Below, in pieces: positions 55,264 to 62,782 of a DNA stretch of 64,000 nt. The stretch is from Chamaelirium japonicum. Its lineage: Eukaryota; Streptophyta; Magnoliopsida; Liliales; Melanthiaceae. The position numbers were made by a program, and so were the translations under genes. How positions within the stretch are numbered: the stretch's first letter is position 1; each line of letters starts with the position of its first letter. Location: contig CANTAL010000100.1 of NCBI GenBank assembly GCA_947650365.1, forward strand, positions 620,001 to 684,000, given 5' to 3'. The notes beneath the pieces were generated by a model. It saw only the letters and a program-made list of their open reading frames with translations. It made no database searches and was not told where the DNA came from.

Positions 55264-56115
55264 TAGCGATGGCGGCCTGCGCCGAGAGCTTTGACTGCCA
55301 GTATTTCACAAGCGCTGGGCTGGCCACGAGCATCAGCCATGAGCGATCTCCTTCCGATGCGAGCTCCTCACATGCGGTCAGGGTCAGCTTCGGGCAAGCT
55401 TGGGCGCCTACCGCGGGCGGTTTTTCAAAAACGGTGGGCGTGCCGGGAGCGTCAGCCATGAGCGATCTCCTTCCGGCGTGAGCTCATCACTCGCGGTTAG
55501 GGTCTGCCTCAGGCGAGCTGCGGGCACCAGCCGTGGGCGGTCTGCGCCGAGAGTTTTGACTCCCAGTATTTCTCAAACGCTGGGCGGGCCGGGAGCGTCA
55601 GCCACGAGCGATCTCCTTCCGATGCGAGCTTGTCACATGCGGCCAGGGTCTGCCTCGGGCGAGCTGCGGGCACCTGCCGCGAGCGATCTGCACCGAGAGT
55701 TTTGACTCTCAGTATTTCTCAAACGCTGGGCGGGCCGGGAGCGTCAGCCACGAGCGATCTCCTTCCGATGCGAGCTTGTCACATGCGGCCAGGGTCTGCC
55801 TCGGGCGAGCTGCGGGCACCTGCCGCGAGCGATCTGCGCCGAGAGTTTTGACTCTCAGTACTTTTCAAACGCTGGGCGGGCCGGGAGCGTCAGCCACGAG
55901 CGATCTCCTTCCGATGCGAGCTTGTCACATGCGGCCAGGGTCTGCTTCGGGCACCTGCCGCGAGCGATCTGCGTCGAGAGTTTTGACTCCCAGTATTTCA
56001 CAAACGCCGGGCGGGCCGGGAGCGTCAGCCACGAGCGATCTCCTTCCGGTGCGAGCTTATCACACGCGGTCAGGGTCTGCTTCGGGCGAGCTTGGGGCGC
56101 CAGCCGCGGGCGATC
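55264..56115 (+). repeat. 146-bp tandem repeats upstream of the antisense ORF
   Basis: Six copies, found by the motif GAGCGATCTCCTTCC at about 55342, 55460, 55606, 55752, 55898 and 56035. Spacing is 118, 146, 146, 146 and 137 bp, so two units carry deletions. The block lies between the PPT and the TATA box. Short open frames across it (SHAARVCLGRA type) arise only from the repetition. It may work as an upstream regulatory or packaging region, but the sequence does not show this. Confidence 0.88.
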
Positions 56116-56422
56116 TTGTGACTTGGGTATCGCACCGAATCTCCAACGGTCGCTTCACCCTAACTGCGGCGCGAGGCTCAACGCTGATACAGCGAATCTC
56201 ATCATGAGACCCGATCGGCGCGAGACACGTGTCTCCTCCTCATTTGTCCCTTTCTCTGTCAATAAAGGACAGTGCTAGCGCCGGCGTAGCTTTTTCCACG
56301 CGTGGCCCACGTGGCGCTCGACGATTGGAGAGAAGCGAGCTGTCGCCTCGATCGCCGTCACGTCGCCTCGCCGCGCGTGCTTGGGCATTAACTGCGGATC
56401 GATTCACCTGTCTCTCACTTGC
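56116..56422 (+). other. unique upstream region of the antisense ORF
   Basis: About 300 bp of single-copy, GC-rich sequence between the 146-bp repeats and the TATA box, containing ACACGTGTC at 56225-56233 (a G-box-like palindrome) and GCCCACGTGGC near 56304. Two CACGTG cores close to a TATA box fit a bZIP/bHLH-responsive plant promoter. This is inference from motif alone. Confidence 0.4.
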
Positions 56423-56432
56423 CTATAAATAG
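56423..56432 (+). promoter_or_regulatory. TATA box of the antisense ORF
   Basis: CTATAAATAG preceded by CACTTGC and followed by GGGGACGG. The ATG is 95 bp downstream, leaving room for a start near 56455 and a short pyrimidine-rich leader. It suggests the ORF has its own promoter, independent of the LTR and on the opposite strand. Confidence 0.7.
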
Positions 56433-56526
56433 GGGACGGGGGGCGATTTTTACCGCTGCGTGAAAACAGCTCTCCCTTCTCCCTTTGCTTCTAGCGCTTT
56501 CAGCTCGCTTTAGCCCTTCTGCTCTC

Positions 56527-59088
56527 ATGGCTTCCGCTGCTGACGTTGCTGCTGCTGTTGCTGCCGCTGCTGCTGCCGCCCAGGCCGCTGAGCCCGCCAC
56601 CGAAAGGGCGGTGGTCTGGCTGCAAAACCCCGTCGGGGTGCCTGTCGGGGACAGTATCCGGGCGGCGATCGATCTCCCTCGGGAGATCCTCGTCACCGAG
56701 ATGCCACTCTCTGGGAGGCCGCCCCAGGGCACAGTAGCTTCTGTCGGGCTGCTGTGGTCTGGGCTGCGGTTCCCCCTGAGTCATCTCGCCGGGGAGCTCC
56801 TGGAGTTGACGGGGCTTTGCCCCACCCAACTCTCAGGAAACTCCTGGGGGATACTCTACGGGCTGTCCCAGCTGGAGACCGCTCTGAAGGCGAGGATCCC
56901 ACTGAGCTACTTGCTCAAAAAGTGGCTCCTCAAGCCCTCACCGGTCTTCAGTACCGCGGGCTGCGGCTACTTCTACCTCGCTGGGCGGCCTGGCGAGGTG
57001 CTCCCCTTCTCCACCATCGAGAGCAAGGACCGCCACTGGAAGGACTATCCTTTCGTGGCGGTCGGCGACTGGCGCGGGCGGCACAGCGGAGTCCCGGCTC
57101 ACCCCGGGGTTCCCCCGATGGCGGTCTTCCGGGAGATCTCCTTCTACAAGGCGGGGAAGAAGAAGTGCATCGCTCCCGACAGGGAGCGATCTCTGGACGA
57201 GGCGATCCTTCACTACCTCGGTGGGCGGACTCCGGAGAAGATCGCCGCTCCCGACTTCGCCTTCCAACTGAAGGACGGGAAGACCGGCGCTATTCTGCTG
57301 AAGCAGAAGATCATCCGGAAGAAGAAAGAGGAGGAGGTCGGCGCTATTCCGCCGATGCAGAATGCCCCTCCCTCCAAAGGGGCCAGCAAGGGGGCCGGGA
57401 GCTCGGGAGGCAACCCCCGTAAGAAGACGGTCCGGAGGCGGGCTTCGCCCATCCGCCTCAACGACCCCGATACCATGGAGATGCTTCACCAGGGCGAAGC
57501 TTCCGCTCCTCCGCAACCTCCTCGCCCGGACGCCGGCCCAGGTCAGCCTCCCGCCCCAACTCCAATTGTCCACCGCAAGATCCAAATGGTTGAGCCCGAT
57601 GACCCGAACATCGACCTCCCGCTTACCATGGCGGAAGTCGAATCCGGGATGGCTCAAATTCTAATGGGCTACTTCCCGGGCGATCTGACCGTCCCGCTTC
57701 GTGTAGCAGTGCTGACGCCGGAGATGGAGGCCCGCGGGAAGAAGAAGGCCAAGCGCGCGGGGCTCGCGCCTTCTAACATCCAGGCGGAGCAACGGCGGAA
57801 AGCGCTGGAGGAGGCGGGCTTGGACTCGGAGCCCAGCTGGACGGACTCTGCGGAGGAGGCAACAGGCTCCGAGGAAGAAGAGCCCGCCCCTCAAGCTCTT
57901 CGGGCGGAGCCTGTTGCTCCCGCCCAAGGGGAGAAGCCCGCGACTCCATCAGCTCCCGCACCTGGGCCGGGATCGAGCGGGCAGGAGCCTCCATCTCCCG
58001 CCGACGGGGCAGGGGTCCAGCAGGGCGAGTCCGACGCCGTCGCTGCGACCTCCTTGCCGGCCTCGGCTCCAACTCCCGCGGCCTCTACACCGGCGGCCGC
58101 TCCAGCTCCCGCCCCTCCGGCCTCGCCTCCTGCAGAAGGCCAGGAGGGAGCGGGCTCCCAGCAGGGCTTAGGGGACCTGGTCTACAGGTCCCCTAGCTTT
58201 GTAGACATTGGCTCCGACTCCGAGTCCTTCAGCTCAGAGCCGGAGGCCAAGGGGGCCACGGCGGACCCTCTGAGCCCGCCAGGAGCCGGAGCTCGCCCGG
58301 GGGAGGTGATAGCCCCCACTCCTCCTGGCGTGCCCCCTCCTTCCGGAGCTCCCGGTGGTCCCAGCGCGGGCTCCTCTGCGGAGGAGGGGAGGGCGCCCCA
58401 CTACGTGCGGCAGCTGCTGGGCCGCAACGTTTTCGCGCGTGCTCCCTTCGCTTCCATAAGCGAACGCCTTGCCGAGGTACTCACCGCACCTGTCTCCGTA
58501 CAAATCTTAGTCTCAATTTCTGGTAACTCTTTCACCTTCCTTATGCAGGCGGAGAAGCAGAGCCAGGCGCTGGCCGCGGAGGTCGCTGGGGCCGGGAAGG
58601 CACTGGCCGCCTTGTTCGATGATTCCCTTCGGGGGTCCGAGCGCAAGGTAGACGAGCACATCCACGAGCTTCAGCGAGCCAAGGGCTTCGAGGAGCTGAG
58701 GGCGGAGTCAGAGGCACTGCACCGCAGGGTCAAAACCCTAGCGTCAGGCCTCGCCATGGCCGAGGTAGCCAAAGGCCTGTCCGCTACCGCCCTCCTCAAG
58801 GCCAAGGCGGAGCGAGACGAAGCTGTGTCCGCCCAGGAGGTCACACAGCGGGAGGCGGCTCAACTTCAAGGCGAGGTCGCTGCTCTGAAGACGGAGATCG
58901 CGGCCTTGAAGGAGACACACGCCAACGGCCTTCGGGCTCAGCAAGGTCGCCTCCAAGCCCAACTGGACGATCTCCTCAAGAAAGGCGCCCTGGCCGCTGT
59001 AGAGAAGTACAAGACCGAAAGGTCGAGCGGCGCCGAGGGGACGACAGTGGGGCGGAGACAAGCAAGCCTTGAGCTTGCTGCCTTGTAA
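56527..59088 (+). CDS. antisense extra ORF of Tat element, Transposase_28-like (putative gypsy-type transposon) domain
   Basis: Intact frame of 853 codons on the strand opposite to gag. I chose ATG 56527 (CTCATGGCT) because it lies about 95 bp after a TATA box; the frame upstream has only a TTG. An Ala-rich N terminus is followed by a globular region at about 75-240 with GLRFPLSHLAGELLELTGL, LSGNSWGILYGL, a GYFYLAGRP segment and KDRHWKDYPFVAVGDW, the pattern of the plant Transposase_28 / putative gypsy-type-transposon family. Next come a basic stretch (NPRKKTVRRR, possible nuclear signal), an acidic patch, a Pro/Ala-rich region at about 480-640 and a C-terminal coiled coil from about 675. A probable 72-nt intron removes codons 651-674, leaving 829 residues. 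Antisense ORFs of this family occur between integrase and 3' LTR in Tat elements. Their function is unknown. Confidence 0.8.
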   Translation: MASAADVAAAVAAAAAAAQAAEPATERAVVWLQNPVGVPVGDSIRAAIDLPREILVTEMPLSGRPPQGTVASVGLLWSGLRFPLSHLAGELLELTGLCPTQLSGNSWGILYGLSQLETALKARIPLSYLLKKWLLKPSPVFSTAGCGYFYLAGRPGEVLPFSTIESKDRHWKDYPFVAVGDWRGRHSGVPAHPGVPPMAVFREISFYKAGKKKCIAPDRERSLDEAILHYLGGRTPEKIAAPDFAFQLKDGKTGAILLKQKIIRKKKEEEVGAIPPMQNAPPSKGASKGAGSSGGNPRKKTVRRRASPIRLNDPDTMEMLHQGEASAPPQPPRPDAGPGQPPAPTPIVHRKIQMVEPDDPNIDLPLTMAEVESGMAQILMGYFPGDLTVPLRVAVLTPEMEARGKKKAKRAGLAPSNIQAEQRRKALEEAGLDSEPSWTDSAEEATGSEEEEPAPQALRAEPVAPAQGEKPATPSAPAPGPGSSGQEPPSPADGAGVQQGESDAVAATSLPASAPTPAASTPAAAPAPAPPASPPAEGQEGAGSQQGLGDLVYRSPSFVDIGSDSESFSSEPEAKGATADPLSPPGAGARPGEVIAPTPPGVPPPSGAPGGPSAGSSAEEGRAPHYVRQLLGRNVFARAPFASISERLAEVLTAPVSVQILVSISGNSFTFLMQAEKQSQALAAEVAGAGKALAALFDDSLRGSERKVDEHIHELQRAKGFEELRAESEALHRRVKTLASGLAMAEVAKGLSATALLKAKAERDEAVSAQEVTQREAAQLQGEVAALKTEIAALKETHANGLRAQQGRLQAQLDDLLKKGALAAVEKYKTERSSGAEGTTVGRRQASLELAAL
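58477..58548 (+). other. probable 72-nt intron in the antisense ORF
   Basis: Starts GTACTCACCG after GCCGAG and ends CCTTCCTTATGCAG before GCGGAG. It is pyrimidine-rich near the 3' end and clearly more AT-rich than the GC-rich flanks. It is 72 nt long, near the minimum for plant introns and a multiple of three, so the frame is open with or without splicing. Removal joins RLAE directly to a heptad-like AEKQSQALAAEV segment, a smoother coiled-coil start. Confidence 0.7.
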
Positions 59089-59394
59089 CTACTTTTGTAA
59101 TTTTTGTCAATCAATGAAATTTATATCTTTTTGGGTCCGCATATGCGTTTCTTTCTTTCTTTGTGCCACTTATGAGTCCGCTTCTAGGGGTTCGCAGCGA
59201 TCTCGAGAGTGATACCCCGGGCGAGGCAGCTAATTCGATTCAACCTTTTATTTTAAAGTGTATGCAAACGAAAAACTTGGCATGCTCGCAAAAACTCGAT
59301 AGTCTCTAAGCCCGGAAAACGTTCAAACGAACCAAAAGACTTCAAAAACTTCCCTACACTCAGAGACTTAAAACATTTTTATTTTTAAAGGAAA
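59089..59394. other. convergent intergenic region; pol is missing here
   Basis: About 300 bp, AT-richer than the surrounding element, between the stop of the antisense ORF and the end of the gag-side repeat ORF. In a complete Tat element protease, RT, RNase H and integrase would lie here. No remnant of their motifs is visible on either strand. Confidence 0.75.
59113..59118 (+). terminator. possible poly(A) signal of the antisense ORF
   Basis: AATGAA, one base from AATAAA, 25 bp after the stop codon. It follows TTTTTGTCAATC and precedes a T-rich stretch, as plant 3' ends often do. Confidence 0.45.
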
Positions 59395-60126
59395 CTAATA
59401 AGTGCTAGCTGCCCCCTGCCCGGTTAATTTCTCTCGATGATCCTGTTTGGCGGGCTCGCCCTTTGAGGGGTTTGCCAACGCCAGGATGCTTCCGTTCATG
59501 GCAGGTGAACGCGAAGGATCCTGGTTAGGTTTAGAGTCCACTTGGCAGCGGACTTCCCCGGGAAGCTCAAGGTCACCCACTGACCACCTCTGAGGATCCC
59601 GGTCTTGCTTTAAGTCCGCGCAACGGCGGACTACCTCGGGAAGCTCAAGGTCGCCCACTGGCTGCCTCTGAGGATCCCGGTCTTGCTTTAAGTCCGCACA
59701 ACGGCGGACTACCCCGGGAAGCTCAAGGTCGCCCACTGGCTGCCTGTGAGGATCCCGGTCTTGCTTTAAGTCCGCACAACGGTGGACTACCCCGGGAAGC
59801 TCAAGGTCGCCCACTGGCTGCCTCTGAGGATCCCGGTCTTGCTTTAAGTCCGCACAACGGCGGACTACCCCGGGAAGCTCAAGGTCGCCCACTGGCTGCC
59901 TCTGAGGATCCCGGTCTTGCTTTAAGTCCGCACAACGGCGGACTACCCCGGGAAGCTCAAGGTCACCCGCTGGCTGCCTCTGAGGATCCCGGTCTTGCTT
60001 TAAGTCCGCACAACGGCGGACTACCCCGGGAAGCTCAAGGTCGCCCACTGGCTGCCTCTGAGGATCCCGGTCTTGTTTTAAGTCCACACAACGTCGGACT
60101 ACCCCGGGAAGCTCAAGGTCGCCCAC
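59395..60126 (-). CDS. repeat-encoded ORF downstream of gag, uncertain coding
   Basis: Open frame of 243 residues on the minus strand. It is seven near-identical 26-residue repeats (GDLELPGVVRRCADLKQDRDPQRQPV type), one diverged unit (CQVDSKPNQDPSRSP) and a unique tail ending GQGAASTY. It is charged, with no recognised domain. It overlaps the gag end by 28 bp in another frame. Because the unit length is a multiple of three, any open frame through one unit stays open through all of them, so openness is weak evidence of coding. It may instead be the remains of the gag-pol linker after pol was lost. Confidence 0.3.
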   Translation of the reverse strand: MGDLELPGVVRRCVDLKQDRDPQRQPVGDLELPGVVRRCADLKQDRDPQRQPAGDLELPGVVRRCADLKQDRDPQRQPVGDLELPGVVRRCADLKQDRDPQRQPVGDLELPGVVHRCADLKQDRDPHRQPVGDLELPGVVRRCADLKQDRDPQRQPVGDLELPEVVRRCADLKQDRDPQRWSVGDLELPGEVRCQVDSKPNQDPSRSPAMNGSILALANPSKGEPAKQDHREKLTGQGAASTY

Positions 60127-60151
60127 TGACTGCCTCTGAGGATCCCGGTCT
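59508..60151 (-). repeat. 78-bp minisatellite at the gag 3' end, copy B
   Basis: Eight units of 78 bp, the leftmost strongly diverged (59508-59580). On the minus strand one frame reads repeats of GDLELPGVVRRCADLKQDRD (26 residues per unit) and stays open for 243 residues (60126 to 59395). That frame is not the gag frame, which stops in the first unit. In other copies of such elements this tract may be part of a longer gag-pol, but that cannot be judged here. Confidence 0.92.
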
Positions 60152-61599
60152 CTTCAGCGGGCTGTACAGCAGGAGCTACGGACGGTCCGGGCAAAGGTAC
60201 CGCCAGTGGCACCTCCCTCCTTTCCACAGCCTTAACGACAAGAGGTCGCAGAACCGGAGGAGGTGGCTGCTCGACTGCCTTTCCCTTCCGATCTAAACCC
60301 GCATCTTCGAGCTTGATATGCTGCTGGACATGAGTGAAGAGCTCGACCATCGTGCGAGGATCTTTGATCACCAGCGCGTCATGAAGCTTGCTCCCCTCGG
60401 GGAGGACGTTCCGGAAAGCGCTCACCACGGTACGATCTTGGCCCGCCGCATCTTCCAGAGCGAGGTAGGCGCTTCGGAATCGCGTTGCGAAGCACCGGAG
60501 CGTCTCGCGAGCTCCCATGGTTAAGGTAAACAGAGACTCGATTCTCTTCGGGGGCTGCCTACTGCAGCGAAACTGCTCCAGGAATAGCCTAGAGAGAGTT
60601 GGAAAGTCGAGGATCATGCCGGGCGGCAACTTGTGGAACCAGTTCAATGCCGAGTCGGTCAAACTGCTCAGGAATACTCGGCACAGGACGTGGTCCTGGT
60701 CCCAGAAAAACAGAAGCTTCCGGTAGGCCAAGAGATGGTCAACGGGATCCTGCGACCCGTCGAACAATACAAACTTCGGGGGGGTCCAACGGTGCGGAAA
60801 GCCTCCTTGGTGTACCTCGTTTGTGAAGGGCGAGCTACCCCCGCGGGCGGCGAGGTCCTCCAGCAGGTCGACCGTCGCGTTGTTTCGCTGCCAGTGCCCG
60901 GGGAAAACTCACAAAGGCTGCTGCGCAGGTCCTAGGCGGCCGTGCACGCTCCCTCGAGGGAGGTTCGGATCCACCTCGCGGCGACCTTCGTGGGCTACCG
61001 GTCGGCGGCCTCCTCGCTGTTCACCCGCGGACTCCTTCGGCGTGGCGGTTGGTCTGTGGGAGGCCGTTGCCTCTCGAGCTTCGGAAGGAATAGCCACCGT
61101 GGGCTCTTTCCCTCGTCGTCGATGGCGCGGGTCGTGATCCCGCCCTAGAGACCTTGCCTCCGACTCGTCAGAATCGGCGCTCCGGCTGCGGCGGTGAGGG
61201 ATGGTCGCCCGCGAGGTCGCCTGGTTGCTAGACCGCTGGGTTACAAGCTTCTGCAACCTCGTAAGCGGGGTTTCCGGCACCCCGCGCACGGCCGCTCTCT
61301 TGACCGGGGGTTCCTGGCAGGAAACCTGCCGCGCGCGGAACGATCGTGGACGGATGCGATGTTGATGCCGGTGGTCGCACCGGAGATGCCGTCTTCGCCG
61401 GCCCGGACCGCCGGCTGGACGCCGGAACCTGACGCAGTCGCGTCAGTTTCTCCGTCATGGCCCGCTGGGTGGCCAACATCTCCAATAGGAGCTGGTCACT
61501 GAGAGGGACCTGGGGCTGAGGGGTCTCAACCGGAGGCTCGCTGCGCGTAGATCTCGCACGGGTCGTCGGTCGCCTGCGCCCCCTTATCGCCGGAGCCAT
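60099..61599 (-). pseudogene. gag: retrotransposon gag, copy B (disrupted)
   Basis: Capsid polyprotein of a Ty3/gypsy Tat-like element, which would package the element RNA into virus-like particles. The start ATG at 61599 lies 69 bp past the PBS and opens a basic arginine-rich N terminus (MAPAIRGRRRP). A linker rich in P, S and R follows. A Retrotrans_gag-type core lies at about residues 275-425, with FDGSQDPVDHLLAY, ALNWFHKLPPG, LFLEQFRC and RETLRCF. The frame ends at 60099, inside the first minisatellite unit, giving a design length near 499 residues. It is broken by a one-base insertion in a GC-repeat at about 61332-61338 and by a stop at 60909-60911 (glycine codon in copy A). No zinc knuckle was seen. 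The family call is firm; expression as full Gag is unlikely. Confidence 0.85.
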
Positions 61600-61668
61600 C
61601 TTTGGGGTACGAGAGCCTCCGGCGTTCAACCGCGTGGTCGTGGGTGTTCTCGCAGGAACCAGTCGAAG

Positions 61669-61686
61669 ATCCCACAGACGGCGCCA
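61669..61686 (-). other. primer binding site, copy B
   Basis: Minus-strand TGGCGCCGTCTGTGGGAT, two bases after the LTR end. TGG pairs with the CCA end of a tRNA, as is usual for LTR elements. I do not assign the tRNA species. Confidence 0.8.
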
Positions 61687-61884
61687 AATGTACGGGGGAT
61701 TTTTCACTGGTCCGTGCGGGCTGCCTGCAAGACAAAGAAAAGAGAACGTGAGAACGGCTGGCTCCCTTAGGAGCGCAGACCCTCCGACGCTCAAGTCAGT
61801 CACGGTGGCACAACGGCGAGCTGCGGTATACCAAAGTGGTAGGGAAAAGGAATTCCAACCTCTACTATGGAGCCTAGGGGTGAG

Positions 61885-61893
61885 CATTTATAG
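61885..61893 (-). promoter_or_regulatory. LTR TATA box, copy B
   Basis: Minus-strand CTATAAATG, about 196-204 bp from the LTR 3' end. It is the probable promoter of the gag transcript, with the start expected near 61855. Confidence 0.65.
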
Positions 61894-62306
61894 CAATCGA
61901 CGGCCTACCGTGGCCCGACACGTGGAGATTCTTCTGGCGCCTTCTAGACCCCCCACGTTCTGGCTCGCGTGGGTCTGACAGTCCTTGGTACTCGCGCCCT
62001 GACATTCTGTCGTCAAGCCTGCCAGGCGGTTTGAGTGGGGGAGGGAATCTTCCTTGTCGTGGCTAGGTGGCCATTCTGGAATGTTCAAGTCTGGGAGGTC
62101 TCGAACTGATTCGAGCGAGCTTCCGTGGACCACGTTTGTCCACGTAGCTTCCGTGGGGTTTTGACACCTGGCATCCTCTCATACATTGTGGGCGACCTCC
62201 GATGGGGAGCTAAGGTGAGCTCGCCCTCCATTACTCCGCCTTCTCTTCCACATCTATCAAGAGTCGGACCTCGCGGGAGCAACCTCTTCGATAAACTGGG
62301 GAATTC

Positions 62307-62661
62307 TGGCGAGCTTGGGCGAGCTCCTGAGCGAGCTAGGGGCGAGCTCCTGCGCGAGCTAGGGGCGAGCTCCTGCGCGAGCTAGGGGCATTCGCGATGC
62401 CGGTGTCTTCGTTATGCATGACGGTCTAACTCCCGCTATCACTGCCAGCGAGTTATCGCGCGGGCTTGGCGAACTCCGGGGTGAGCTCCTGAGCGAGCTT
62501 AGGCAAGCTCCTGGGTGAGCTTGGCGAGCTCCTGAGCGAGCTTAGGCGAGCTCCTGGCGAGTTTGGCGAGCTCCTGGGTGAGCTTAGCGCGCTCCTGAGC
62601 GAGCTTAGGCGAGCTCCCGGGCGATCTCAGGCGAGCTCCATCGAGCTTAGGCGAGCTCCTA
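62307..62661 (-). repeat. U3 short tandem repeats, LTR B
   Basis: Counterpart of the repeats in LTR A, with one extra 23-bp copy (CGAGCTCCTGCGCGAGCTAG type), so the number of units varies between the two LTRs. Confidence 0.75.
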
Positions 62662-62782
62662 AGAGTGCTCTTGGCCTAGGCCCTTTCAGCCTAATGTGGA
62701 TCTCGCTCCCTGTCAAGGTGATTTGGTGAGCACGGAAGGGCGGGGGTGCAAACTCCAGGGCAGATTTCAGCTACCCCCAACA

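Larger units (their letters stand above)
52004..62782 (-). mobile_element. non-autonomous Ty3/gypsy Tat-like LTR retroelement, tandem LTR-INT-LTR-partial INT form
   Basis: GC-rich block embedded in the AT-rich satellite and read on the minus strand. Order: LTR (62782-61689), PBS, gag, 78-bp minisatellite, antisense ORF, 146-bp repeats, PPT, LTR (55134-54056), second PBS, second gag, truncated minisatellite. The clade call rests on the gag family and on the antisense Transposase_28-like ORF between gag and the 3' LTR, a known feature of Tat elements. Pol is absent: no protease, RT, RNase H or integrase motif was seen. The unit bounded by the two LTRs is 8,727 bp. The left edge is not an LTR end but a break in the minisatellite, so no target-site duplication can be tested. 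The LTRs differ at roughly 15 positions plus three indels by eye, so the structure is fairly young but not fresh. Confidence 0.88.
61689..62782 (-). repeat. 5' LTR (copy B)
   Basis: About 1,094 bp. On the minus strand it begins TGTTGGGGGTAGCTG and ends CCCCGTACA, the usual TG...CA form, followed by two bases and the PBS. The outer end abuts satellite (CGATCCATTC) at 62783. A TATA-like box divides it into a long U3 (about 890 bp) and a short R-U5. Relative to copy A it has a 23-bp extra repeat near 62345-62388 and lacks the long G run. Confidence 0.92.

Noticed and set aside
55400-56278. Short proteins encoded by the 146-bp repeats
   Set aside because: 146 is not a multiple of three, so frames shift from unit to unit. 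The similar peptides reflect DNA repetition only.
56415-58661. Minus-strand and alternate-frame open frames under the antisense ORF
   Set aside because: GC-rich third positions leave several frames open. Only the 853-codon frame shows domain structure, a promoter and a probable intron.
52004-62782. Reading 52004-55134 and 59508-62782 as two long LTRs of about 3.2 kb
   Set aside because: TG/CA ends, PBS and PPT place the LTR at about 1.1 kb. The rest of the repeated part is gag and minisatellite.
52004-62782. Integrated pararetrovirus or other virus
   Set aside because: There is no movement protein, coat zinc finger or reverse transcriptase. LTR, PBS, PPT and gag fit a Ty3/gypsy retrotransposon.
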